The notes under the pieces were generated by a model that was given only the letters and a program-made list of their open reading frames with translations, was not told the DNA's origin and ran no database searches. Positions 15,014 through 20,656 of a stretch of 35,872 bases of DNA are shown piece by piece. Position numbers and translations under genes: made by a program. The stretch is taken from positions 1 to 35,872 of the IMG/VR virus record IMGVR_UViG_3300042508_000497; one strand, given 5' to 3'. Source of the stretch: a virus. Position 1 is the stretch's first letter. Each line of letters starts with the position of its first letter.

Positions 15014-15220
15014 CTATTCGTCATCGCAAAAATCGTTGTTCCTGTGCGGTTGGTTTAGGGTTTGAAATTCACGATCGGCTAAGTGCCACGCGATCTCGTG
15101 TTTGCGGGCTAGATCCTTGGCTTGCTGCACCTCGCCACGGTTCAGCGCCTTGACCACTCGCTCGGCTGAGTTGCGACAAGCCAGCACCTCGATATTTTCA
15201 ATTAGGCGAAACTCACTCAC
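15014..15220 (-). CDS. Small hypothetical protein, acidic C-terminus
   Basis: 68 aa from GTG at 15220, which overlaps the stop of the 39-aa gene; a GGAGG lies upstream. The body is helical (AERVVKALNRGEVQQAKDLARKHE) and the end is polar/acidic (NNDFCDDE). Not recognised. Upstream in the chain is the Vsr-like nuclease, downstream the ssDNA-binding-like gene. Confidence 0.6.
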   Translation of the reverse strand: MSEFRLIENIEVLACRNSAERVVKALNRGEVQQAKDLARKHEIAWHLADREFQTLNQPHRNNDFCDDE

Positions 15221-15332
15221 TGCTCTCGTCCTCCTCAATGCGTGCTGACTCCCTCTCGTCTAATTCGTAGTGCACCTTTAACGCTGCCTTTTCCATTTCG
15301 GCTTCTTCCCCGGGCGTGTGATTGATAATCAT
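15213..15332 (-). CDS. 39-aa acidic micro-protein
   Basis: ATG at 15332 overlaps the nuclease stop as ATGA and has GAAGGAG directly upstream. The peptide begins MIINHTPGEEAEMEKAALKV and is rich in Glu and Asp to its end. Not recognised; it might be a DNA mimic or merely a coupling peptide. Stop TGA overlaps the next GTG region. Confidence 0.55.
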   Translation of the reverse strand: MIINHTPGEEAEMEKAALKVHYELDERESARIEEDESSE

Positions 15333-15661
15333 TTTTTCTCCTTCATCGACAGGCGGAACGATTTAGCGGTCATCGCAACGGCTTCCTGCGTGATGCACTT
15401 GGTTGTGAATCGCCAGATGCGCCAGCCCAGGTCGGCAGCTGCTCGATATTTTTCGCAGTCCTTGACCATCCCCATCCCGCGGCCGTGACGGCCGCCAAAC
15501 GGTAGAAACGCACCACCGTCTAGCTCGATTGCGCAGCGGGCGGATTTGCAGGCAAAGTCGAATCGCCATTTGCGGGTAGGGTGAAAGGTGTGCTCGGCCA
15601 CTAGCTCCGGCCCGCCGGCTACTTTCCAAAGCAGGACAAACTTGGCGGCTAGGGCGCTCAC
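15329..15661 (-). CDS. PD-(D/E)XK nuclease of the Vsr/DUF559 type
   Basis: 110 aa from GTG at 15661 (GTGA overlap). The centre carries the expected order: an Glu in AEHTF (about 23), KWRFDFAC with Asp 35, AIELDGG with Glu 46 and Asp 48, and a basic KYRAAADLGWRIWRF segment (71-85) that closes the fold. This matches Vsr-like or DUF559-like single-domain endonucleases. It may nick or cut DNA at mismatches, junctions or recombination intermediates. Distinct from the larger Cas4/RecB-like exonuclease encoded about 1 kb further on. Confidence 0.75.
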   Translation of the reverse strand: MSALAAKFVLLWKVAGGPELVAEHTFHPTRKWRFDFACKSARCAIELDGGAFLPFGGRHGRGMGMVKDCEKYRAAADLGWRIWRFTTKCITQEAVAMTAKSFRLSMKEKK

Positions 15662-15924
15662 AAATTTGCCCCCTGCTTTTCGATTAGTCCTTTTAAAATA
15701 TCTTCAATGCGTTCTAGGCGATTGCGTAGATCGCGATGCTTTGTCTGCAGATCAATGAGCGCAGTGGTCTGGGATAGCTGAGCTGACCCGTAGCTTTGGC
15801 TGGCGGTAGCTGGCAACACGCCCTCTTTTTCTAGGTCGCGCACAGTAGCCGCAGGCGGATAGAACGCCCCGGCCACGCCGCCTTGGTTGGGTGCGGGGGC
15901 ACCCGATCCATTAGCGTAAATCAC
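15658..15924 (-). CDS. Small protein with C-terminal coiled coil
   Basis: 88 aa. GTG at 15924 is preferred over GTG at 15930 because GGAG lies 5 nt upstream and the start then overlaps the previous stop as GTGA. Residues 1-30 are Gly/Ala/Pro-rich; residues 50-85 form a helix with heptad spacing (LQTKHRDLRNRLERIEDILK). Not recognised. Confidence 0.65.
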   Translation of the reverse strand: MIYANGSGAPAPNQGGVAGAFYPPAATVRDLEKEGVLPATASQSYGSAQLSQTTALIDLQTKHRDLRNRLERIEDILKGLIEKQGANL

Positions 15925-16082
15925 AGCCACTCCTTTAAATGTTTCCTAACCACATCGACCACCCAGCAGAGAGTCAGCAGACAAACCACAAGCCCACCGA
16001 TCCCAGCCCCAACAAACAACGCCCACCCGACAATAAAGCCGGACAGTTGCGATAGATCCCGCATTAGCTCCCAAGAAATCAT
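15921..16082 (-). CDS. Small membrane protein
   Basis: 53 aa. ATG at 16082 overlaps the upstream stop as ATGA. Residues 15-47 are hydrophobic and long enough for one long or two short membrane helices (GFIVGWALFVGAGIGGLVVC). The ends are charged (MISWELMRD, RKHLKEWL). Not recognised. It may be exported early and act at the inner membrane. Confidence 0.65.
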   Translation of the reverse strand: MISWELMRDLSQLSGFIVGWALFVGAGIGGLVVCLLTLCWVVDVVRKHLKEWL

Positions 16083-16321
16083 CGCTGGGCGCTCCACATT
16101 CGGGCGACGGAGGGGTTAGGGTGGTAAGCAGGCTCCGCCGTGTACCCGCCGCGAATTAAAAAGGAATTTTGCTGGTAATGCTTTAGCTTAGATTCAGTTG
16201 CTACAGCCGCGTTACCATCTCGGCGTAAGTCGTTGTAGTGATAAGCCTCGGACGGGGTGGGATTTGAACCCACGGTACAATTACCTGATTTGATTTGATT
16301 GATTATAATTTGGGGAGTCAT
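16079..16321 (-). CDS. First gene of the early operon, crosses the attP core
   Basis: 80 aa from ATG at 16321, not recognised. The C-terminal 55 residues (GNAAVATESKLKHYQQNSF and what follows, with Tyr/Asn/Pro) look like a compact conserved unit. The stop overlaps the next ATG as ATGA, which supports it as real. The tRNA-like attP core (16249-16273) falls inside codons 17-25, so integration would cut off the first 16 codons. A GTG at 16271-16273, within the core, could restore a start in the prophage. No ribosome binding site precedes ATG 16321. Confidence 0.6.
   Translation of the reverse strand: MTPQIIINQIKSGNCTVGSNPTPSEAYHYNDLRRDGNAAVATESKLKHYQQNSFLIRGGYTAEPAYHPNPSVARMWSAQR
16249..16273 (-). 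other. attP: attP core: 3' end of a tRNA gene (tRNA-Ser-like)
   Basis: Read on the minus strand, bases 16273-16257 form a complete T-arm (stem GTGGG, loop TTCAAAT, stem CCCAC), then seven acceptor bases CCCGTCC and a G at the discriminator position. The rest of a tRNA (D-arm, anticodon arm) is absent. Such 3'-tRNA fragments next to an integrase are the usual crossover site of tRNA-targeting phages. A G discriminator and GTACC just before the T-arm, like a long variable arm, suggest tRNA-Ser. The integrase ATG is about 90 bp away. The real crossover segment may be longer than marked. Confidence 0.85.
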
Positions 16322-16350
16322 TGTATATTATTGCGCTAAACTGCCCAAAT

Positions 16351-16364
16351 GTTACCTTTGTAAC
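16351..16364. promoter_or_regulatory. Short inverted repeat at the integrase start
   Basis: GTTAC (16351-16355) and GTAAC (16360-16364) are inverted around CTTT, ending 1 nt before the integrase ATG. It may be an operator or an integrase arm-type site; a 5-bp stem could also be chance. It is in the 44-bp gap between the two divergent starts at 16321 and 16366, which must hold or adjoin both promoters. Confidence 0.3.
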
Positions 16365-16365
16365 T

Positions 16366-17463
16366 ATGGCCTATTCCTACATTAAGAAAGGCAATCCGTG
16401 GTTTTACATTCGTTTTAAAGACCCAACTGGAAAATGGCGTAGCAAAAGCACCCGCTACCGAATCGACAATACTCTGCATCGCGCAAAGGCAACGGCTGAC
16501 GCAGCTCGACTTGGCGTTAACGAAAAGCAAAAAGATTGTGGCCACGACTGGGTTGATGATTTGATTGAAAATCACCCCGTTTGCCCTCTGACAAAAGTTT
16601 ATTACAAAAATTCGTGGCGTCATCTGGCGAGATTTATTAGTGAGAAAAAGATTAGTCTGCAAGCGTTTTCTGCAAATGATTGTGAGATTTATTTGCGATG
16701 GCGCCAAAGCCTTCCCCGCACCTCCGGCGGCAAGGCTGGACGCAACCAAGCCTGCCAAGATCTGAAGATTCTTAAATGGATTCACCGCCAAGGCCGACTG
16801 CTGGGCAAAATGGACTCCGTTGCCCTTTTGGATTACAGAATTAAAAGGGGGCCGATAGCCCGCGTTAAACCTGTCTTTTCGGACAATGAGATTAAAATCA
16901 CCCGGAAAGCTCTCGCTGTGGATGGCGTGCCCGAATGGATGCGAGTCAGCTTTGAGATTGCCTTGGCTACCGGCTGCCGACTTCGTGAAACACAGATCCC
17001 GCTTGAGTGCGTGGATCTGAAGAATCGCGTCCTTACCTTTCCCTGCCCCAAGGGTGGCACCGGCAAATCCTTCTCCATTCCTATCCCGGCCGCCATCGAA
17101 CCCATGCTGGCTAGAATGAAGGCCGAGGGCCGCCAGATTACTTGTGAAGTTCCCCGCACGCGAGCTTCGCTTTGCTGGCGTAGGCTCTTGGATATTTGCG
17201 GGCTTAAAAGGCATTGCTTCCATTCCCTTCGGGTAACCCGAGTGACGAGACTGCGGCTTTCAGGCTGTTCTCAATCTGTCGCCATGAGACTTGTGAACCA
17301 CTCCTCGACGCTAGTGCATGAGCTTTACCAACGGCACTGCGTAGACGATCTGCGGAACGCGGTGAATTTAGGCCAGTCTGCATCAGCCTCCACTGATCAA
17401 AGTCAGACGGAATTACCTTACCCGCAAGCATCGGAAAGCCTGTCAGTTCCCGCATTTGCCTAA
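16366..17463 (+). CDS. int: Tyrosine recombinase (integrase)
   Basis: 365 aa from ATG at 16366 (MAYSYIKKGNPWFY). The frame is open further upstream, but family members begin like this. Residues 1-60 suit the arm-binding domain, 75-165 the SAM-like core-binding domain, and 170-330 the catalytic domain. Catalytic residues: Arg 205 in ATGCRLRE, Lys 229 in PCPKGGTG, His 286 and Arg 289 in HSLR, His 312 in NHSS, and the nucleophile Tyr 321 in ELYQRH. All are present, so it should be active. It would join attP to a host tRNA gene. It is one of only two plus-strand genes, and its last 260 nt are antisense to an HTH frame. Confidence 0.95.
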   Translation: MAYSYIKKGNPWFYIRFKDPTGKWRSKSTRYRIDNTLHRAKATADAARLGVNEKQKDCGHDWVDDLIENHPVCPLTKVYYKNSWRHLARFISEKKISLQAFSANDCEIYLRWRQSLPRTSGGKAGRNQACQDLKILKWIHRQGRLLGKMDSVALLDYRIKRGPIARVKPVFSDNEIKITRKALAVDGVPEWMRVSFEIALATGCRLRETQIPLECVDLKNRVLTFPCPKGGTGKSFSIPIPAAIEPMLARMKAEGRQITCEVPRTRASLCWRRLLDICGLKRHCFHSLRVTRVTRLRLSGCSQSVAMRLVNHSSTLVHELYQRHCVDDLRNAVNLGQSASASTDQSQTELPYPQASESLSVPAFA

Positions 17464-17569
17464 TCCGCACATAGCCGAGGCCGTAAGCGGCACCTAATTG
17501 GCGTAGTGAAAGAGCTCGGTTCTCCTGGCGGAGTTTCATGGCCGTATCGTTGAGACGCACTGAGCTCAT
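17204..17569 (-). CDS. MerR/AlpA-like HTH protein antisense to the integrase end
   Basis: 121 aa from ATG at 17569, 6 nt after the stop of the RHH gene. Residues 12-60 look like a MerR/terminase-type winged helix: RALSLRQLGAAYGLGYVRIR is the HTH and KVIPSDFDQWRL resembles the wing and Trp end seen in excisionase and AlpA-like heads. The rest (helical, Ser/Arg-rich) is less convincing and lies opposite the integrase coding sequence. It could be an excisionase or second regulator. The 3' half may not be conserved, and there is no clear ribosome binding site, so the gene could be shorter or false. Confidence 0.5.
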   Translation of the reverse strand: MSSVRLNDTAMKLRQENRALSLRQLGAAYGLGYVRIRQMRELTGFPMLAGKVIPSDFDQWRLMQTGLNSPRSADRLRSAVGKAHALASRSGSQVSWRQIENSLKAAVSSLGLPEGNGSNAF

Positions 17570-17575
17570 CAATGT

Positions 17576-17737
17576 CTAGCTTTGCTCTCCCGCCGCTCTT
17601 GCGAGCAGTTGGGTAATGAGCTGAGAAAGTGACAACCGACGAATAGCGGCCAATTTTTGTGACGCCTTTTTCACTCTAACCGGAAGAACAATGTTGGTCT
17701 TTTCAGACTTTAAACCGCTGAGTGGTCGGCGAGGCAT
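17576..17737 (-). CDS. Ribbon-helix-helix regulator, minus-strand partner
   Basis: 53 aa. Pattern of a CopG/Arc-type repressor: a beta strand KTNIVLPV (about 13-20), helix A RVKKASQKLAAIRR and helix B LSLSQLITQLLARAAG. ATG at 17737 has AAAGG 4 nt upstream. It faces another RHH gene across about 105 bp that hold repeated TACGC/GCGTA sites; one of those sites overlaps its own start codon. By analogy with cI/cro-like switches, one RHH protein may favour lysogeny and the other lysis. Which does which is not visible. Confidence 0.8.
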   Translation of the reverse strand: MPRRPLSGLKSEKTNIVLPVRVKKASQKLAAIRRLSLSQLITQLLARAAGEQS

Positions 17738-17832
17738 ACGCCTTTGCTACGCATACACGGCGTATTAGCAATACTTTTCTTTTGGTCATTAACTTTTCTT
17801 TTTAAACTTGAATGCGTATTTATTACGCATAC
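17734..17832. promoter_or_regulatory. Operator cluster between divergent RHH genes
   Basis: Five TACGC/GCGTA half-sites: 17737-17741 (+), 17748-17752 (+), 17760-17764 (-), 17814-17818 (-), 17824-17828 (+). TACGCATAC is identical at 17748 and 17824. ATGCGTA-TTTAT-TACGCAT (17812-17830) is a perfect 7-bp inverted repeat. A possible rightward promoter is TTGAAT (17808) with TACAAT (17830), 16 bp apart, so that operator lies inside the promoter. These are the expected targets of the RHH proteins, which bind short repeated half-sites. Confidence 0.75.
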
Positions 17833-17842
17833 AATGACCCTA

Positions 17843-17986
17843 ATGAAAAAGGTCAAAACTAACCTTACTATTGACCCAAAAGTGAAACGCAACGGCGAGC
17901 GAATGGCCAAGAAGGGTGGATTAAGTTTATCTGCCTTTATCACCACTCTGCTCGTCAAGGAGCTGGCAAAAGAAAATAGACGCTAG
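17843..17986 (+). CDS. Ribbon-helix-helix regulator, plus-strand partner
   Basis: 47 aa from ATG at 17843 (50 aa if ATG at 17834 is used). RHH pattern: strand KTNLTID, helix A PKVKRNGERMAKKGG, helix B LSLSAFITTLLVKEL. The predicted promoter TTGAAT-TACAAT would start RNA at about 17842, giving a leaderless or nearly leaderless message from ATG 17843; no ribosome binding site is seen. Its own promoter holds a perfect inverted repeat, so autoregulation is likely. Its TAG stop sits in CTAG and overlaps the TAG of the convergent gene at 17983. Confidence 0.8.
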   Translation: MKKVKTNLTIDPKVKRNGERMAKKGGLSLSAFITTLLVKELAKENRR

Positions 17987-18270
17987 CTTTTGCGTGTTTT
18001 AATAGGAGTAAGCCGATAATGCGGCACCCTGCGGCAATGCCCTACTTTACTGCCCCGGTCGCATATTTTGATCCTAATCGAAAACACTTTTCTCTCTGCC
18101 CCACCAGATTTGATCATTCGCGTTAAGACCTTGTTTGTGTAGACCGGCGTTTTACCCCACAGCTTTGCAATATCAATTTTCGTAAACCATCCCGGCGGCA
18201 CCACCTCCTCCCGATCCCCGGCCACATAGGCGTCTAGGGCAGCCGCCCAATCTACACCGGGTATCGCCAT
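17983..18270 (-). CDS. Small winged-helix-like protein, last gene of the late operon
   Basis: 95 aa. ATG at 18270 (MAIPGVDWAAALDAYVAG) is chosen because GGAGG stands 4 nt upstream, although the frame is open further. Residues 30-60 (WFTKIDIAKLWGKTPVYTNK) look like an HTH, followed by a basic region (RKVFSIRIK) that may be a wing. It overlaps the metallophosphoesterase stop by 19 nt. It may regulate the neighbouring lysogeny region. Not recognised as a known family. Confidence 0.7.
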   Translation of the reverse strand: MAIPGVDWAAALDAYVAGDREEVVPPGWFTKIDIAKLWGKTPVYTNKVLTRMIKSGGAERKVFSIRIKICDRGSKVGHCRRVPHYRLTPIKTRKS

Positions 18271-18998
18271 ACGCCTCCTACTGGGGTTAGCACGTTCACC
18301 GTACACCCTTCCCCGCTCTCTGCGTACTCGCCCCACGCCACTCCGTGCTGCCACCTCGTAACCGATCGCTGGCGCCTAGCATAGTGCATGCTTGGAATAT
18401 CGGCTAGGCAACCGATTGACCAGCCGACGGGTGCTCCGAAACTACGTCCCGCAGTTCGATCTATTCTGTGCAGATGCCCCATAACGATAGGCTTCTGAAC
18501 CATCTCCACGTGATCACGCACTGCGCTAGATTCTGAAAACATATATCCATGGCCAAATGCCGTTCCACCCAGAATGCGCCAGCCTTTCTCAATATCGTAA
18601 GGTACATATTGCGCTTTCAAATCTTTGCAGGTGTTGTGGATCTCGCTAAGTGCAGACGTGCAACAGTGCGCTACGATGGCGCTGGGAGAGTATTGCAACG
18701 CTGTTAGACGATGCTCGTGATTCCCTTGGAAAATCCAGTTAGCGCCTAGTTCTCGAAGAAAATTAAGCCCAGCGTCAAAGTCCTCACGGATTGAGGATGT
18801 GCGCTCGGGCGAGTCTGGGTCTTTTCTGGCACTGCCCATCAGCCCGGATAGATCCACGAAATCGCCCAAGTGCAGCGTCATATCCGGCTGCCACCGGCGC
18901 TTCATTTCAATAGCGGCCTTGCAGGCAGCCGCATTCGCCAGGTGACCGTGTGAGCAGCTGACCGCCAGCCACTTTTTCCATTTGCGGATTACCTTCAC
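18252..18998 (-). CDS. Calcineurin-like metallophosphoesterase with altered first motif
   Basis: 248 aa from GTG at 18998 (GTGA overlap). The metallophosphoesterase motifs are present in order: HLGDFVD (43-49), FQGNHEHR (90-97), AFGHGY (147-152) and MGHLHR (173-178). The first motif, normally D-x-H, reads SCSHGH, so the metal-binding Asp is replaced by Cys 15 while His 17 stays. It may still bind metal or be weakly active. Phage enzymes of this kind act on nucleic acids, cyclic nucleotides or protein phosphates; the substrate is not visible. It is in a late accessory block with a MazG-like gene. Confidence 0.85.
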   Translation of the reverse strand: MKVIRKWKKWLAVSCSHGHLANAAACKAAIEMKRRWQPDMTLHLGDFVDLSGLMGSARKDPDSPERTSSIREDFDAGLNFLRELGANWIFQGNHEHRLTALQYSPSAIVAHCCTSALSEIHNTCKDLKAQYVPYDIEKGWRILGGTAFGHGYMFSESSAVRDHVEMVQKPIVMGHLHRIDRTAGRSFGAPVGWSIGCLADIPSMHYARRQRSVTRWQHGVAWGEYAESGEGCTVNVLTPVGGVWRYPV

Positions 18999-19318
18999 TT
19001 TTTGTCGACTGCGCTAGGGAATCCTTCGAGCACAGCGAGAATCTGACGGCAGCTCTCCCTGCTGGACGATGCCGCCACGCTCTCGTCACTCGCACCCAGC
19101 AAAGCCAGATCGGCAATTACCGAAAGCTGCATGCGTAAAGTGTGTAGATACGTGCATAGGTCTAAGCATTCCTCCCACGCATCCTTCCACACGGGCCTGC
19201 GCCACAGCGCTCCCCCGTGCTCCTCTTGGCCCCGGCGATATTTGGCTGATACGTCCTTCACTAGATCCGACAAGATGCCAGCCAAGTGCTTCTCGTGTTC
19301 GGGCGACATCTGGCTCAC
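18995..19318 (-). CDS. MazG-like nucleotide pyrophosphohydrolase family protein
   Basis: 107 aa, ATG at 19318 overlapping the endolysin stop (ATGA). The stretch KYRRGQEEHGGALWRRPVWK followed by WEECLDLCTYLHTLRMQL (about residues 25-65) matches the layout of phage MazG-like proteins: a helix, a Gly-rich loop, then the metal-binding E-x-x-(D/E) helix. The E-C-L-D version retains acidic residues. Such enzymes hydrolyse (d)NTPs or alarmones to monophosphates. It is encoded late, next to a metallophosphoesterase, which fits nucleotide salvage or defence evasion. Only one clear acidic pair is visible, so activity is uncertain. Confidence 0.6.
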   Translation of the reverse strand: MSQMSPEHEKHLAGILSDLVKDVSAKYRRGQEEHGGALWRRPVWKDAWEECLDLCTYLHTLRMQLSVIADLALLGASDESVAASSSRESCRQILAVLEGFPSAVDKK

Positions 19319-19833
19319 CGGCTACTCCACGGCCGATTGCTAACTAAGCTAGTGGCCTTCGTTTTTTGCGGTATGTCCTTGGCCCTTACTTGTTCCACAG
19401 GGTTGCGTGGAATGTCACGCCATGTCTTGTATGTACTGGTTTGCAGATGGCCTGTCTCCCAGCTGATGCCGGCCAGCCCAAAGCTCAGCCCTACATGCTC
19501 GCCTAGGCGAAACGCAGTTTCATCGTCCCAATTTGCGACCCATAGATCCGCATTCTTTGCCGTCCTTTTTAACGGCACCCAGTCGAACGCTAGCCCGTAA
19601 TTATGATAACTTTCCCCTGGTCTAGCCTTGGTCACGATCTTGCCCTTGCTTGTCCTGCCTTTTTGATAGAGCGCCGACTGCTCCTCCATTGTGCGGCGGC
19701 CGCAGTAGATCAGCGGCTCGATCCGGCTAGTGACCATTTCGTTGACCCAACCCCTGACCTGTTTCTGAAAGCCGACGTCTAGTGTACCAATCGCCCGCAT
19801 AGTGCGGGAGCCGGCCTCAGTTAGCGTAGTCAC
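19315..19833 (-). CDS. Endolysin: M15-type L-alanyl-D-glutamate endopeptidase
   Basis: 172 aa from GTG at 19833 (GTGA overlap with the lipoprotein stop). Peptidase M15 motifs: SYHNYGLAFD (75-84, zinc ligands His 77 and Asp 84) and WETGHLQ (125-131, His 129). RRTMEEQSALYQKGR (46-60) is also typical of phage T5 and Listeria endolysins of this group. There is no signal peptide, so it needs the holin to reach the wall. The last 35 residues (PRNPVEQVRAKD onward) are an unassigned basic tail. It cuts peptide links in peptidoglycan at lysis. Confidence 0.95.
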   Translation of the reverse strand: MTTLTEAGSRTMRAIGTLDVGFQKQVRGWVNEMVTSRIEPLIYCGRRTMEEQSALYQKGRTSKGKIVTKARPGESYHNYGLAFDWVPLKRTAKNADLWVANWDDETAFRLGEHVGLSFGLAGISWETGHLQTSTYKTWRDIPRNPVEQVRAKDIPQKTKATSLVSNRPWSSR

Positions 19834-20075
19834 TGCCTCGCTCGCTCGCGTTCAGTTTCTGCCAAGCTGTCAGAAAGCGCTTTGAGCGATTCCGCAAACA
19901 AGTCTCGATAAGCCTGTGGGCAGGGTGGGTTGGTGCGTTCGGCTTTGTCCCAGGCGTAGATGAAGTAGCTGATGCTGTCCGGGCTAGGCGGCGGGCCGTC
20001 CTGCGTTTGCGTCGAGGCACAGCTGCAGAGCGCCAGAGCGCTAATCAGTAGGAGGGCGTTTAGTCCACCACGCAT
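19830..20075 (-). CDS. Phage lipoprotein (outer spanin candidate)
   Basis: 81 aa. The signal and lipobox are MRGGLNALLLISALALCSCAS, with the modified Cys likely at 17 or 19 (ALCSC). The mature part starts Ser/Pro-rich (QTQDGPPPSPDS) and ends in a charged helix. It is encoded directly before the endolysin and its start overlaps the upstream membrane gene by 35 nt, an arrangement that recalls overlapping Rz/Rz1 genes. The mature protein is longer and less Pro-rich than most Rz1, so the role is likely but unproven. Confidence 0.75.
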   Translation of the reverse strand: MRGGLNALLLISALALCSCASTQTQDGPPPSPDSISYFIYAWDKAERTNPPCPQAYRDLFAESLKALSDSLAETERERARQ

Positions 20076-20208
20076 CTATATCTCTCTGCCGCCTGCGTCG
20101 CTCTAGCTCTATGGCTTCCCAGTTACGTTGTAGGGGCGATTTGCGTTTTAAGAACCACAGTACGATCCCAGTTATCCCGCCCAGCGCCGTTAAGATTCCG
20201 GCGATCAT
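20041..20208 (-). CDS. Small single-span membrane protein (inner spanin or holin partner)
   Basis: 55 aa, ATG at 20208. Residues 3-20 form a membrane helix (AGILTALGGITGIVLWFL), then a strongly charged, Arg-rich helix (NWEAIELERRRRQRDID). The stop lies inside the lipoprotein gene. N-terminal anchor plus helical tail is the plan of an inner spanin, but the many positive charges right after the helix (KRK) favour a cytoplasmic tail, against that reading. Too short to decide. Confidence 0.65.
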   Translation of the reverse strand: MIAGILTALGGITGIVLWFLKRKSPLQRNWEAIELERRRRQRDIDAWWTKRPPTD

Positions 20209-20214
20209 GGGCGA

Positions 20215-20379
20215 CTACTTTCTCGAGAATTTACTGAGAAAATCAACTACGGCTTGCAGGCTTTTCTCCGGCTGGTCGCCAGGGATGAGAGAGGCGACTG
20301 CGATGGCGGCGACAAGCACGGCCGAGAGGGCGCCGAGATACGACTGCCAGTTATTGAGTATGTTATTGAGTATGTCCAT
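20215..20379 (-). CDS. Small holin-like membrane protein
   Basis: 54 aa, ATG at 20379. One membrane helix at about 14-33 (YLGALSAVLVAAIAVASLIP) is followed by GDQPEKSLQAVVDFLSKFSRK. The Ile-Pro-Gly-Asp/Glu-Gln-Pro-Glu sequence after the helix and the ending FSRK recur in small phage membrane proteins of lysis cassettes. It may be a holin or antiholin working with the XhlA-like protein encoded just upstream. Confidence 0.7.
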   Translation of the reverse strand: MDILNNILNNWQSYLGALSAVLVAAIAVASLIPGDQPEKSLQAVVDFLSKFSRK

Positions 20380-20395
20380 GCCAGCAGACGAGGTG

Positions 20396-20656
20396 TCAAA
20401 AGCTGAGCCGGCGCTTAATCAGTTCCCAGATCGTGCTGAACACTGCGCCAGATACTAACGCCACTAGCCACAGCTTCGTCTTAATCGTGTGGGCGTCGCG
20501 CTCCATGTTGGTTAGGCGGCCGTGGTACTCGCCTAGGCTGGCTTGGGAGCGTTCCAGTAAATCTAAAATTACCGACTGGCGGGTTTCGATCCGGGCTATT
20601 GATTCTCGGACTAGAGCTAGTCGTTCGCTCAGCTCCGCTACTTGATCTGCACTCAC
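20396..20656 (-). CDS. XhlA-like holin or holin-associated protein
   Basis: 86 aa from GTG at 20656 (GTGA overlap with the previous stop). Residues 4-60 form a coiled coil (ELSERLALVRESIARIETR and on), then one C-terminal membrane helix (KLWLVALVSGAVFSTIWELI) and a basic end KRRLSF. This matches the haemolysin XhlA-like family found beside phage endolysins. It would take part in timed opening of the inner membrane. Confidence 0.8.
   Translation of the reverse strand: MSADQVAELSERLALVRESIARIETRQSVILDLLERSQASLGEYHGRLTNMERDAHTIKTKLWLVALVSGAVFSTIWELIKRRLSF

Noticed and set aside
16249-16321. Complete tRNA gene
   Set aside because: Only the T-arm and 3' acceptor half are present; the upstream bases cannot form D- or anticodon arms.
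16336-17223. 295-aa minus-strand frame opposite the integrase
   Set aside because: Shadow of the integrase, whose catalytic residues are all intact; no domain and no coupling to neighbours.
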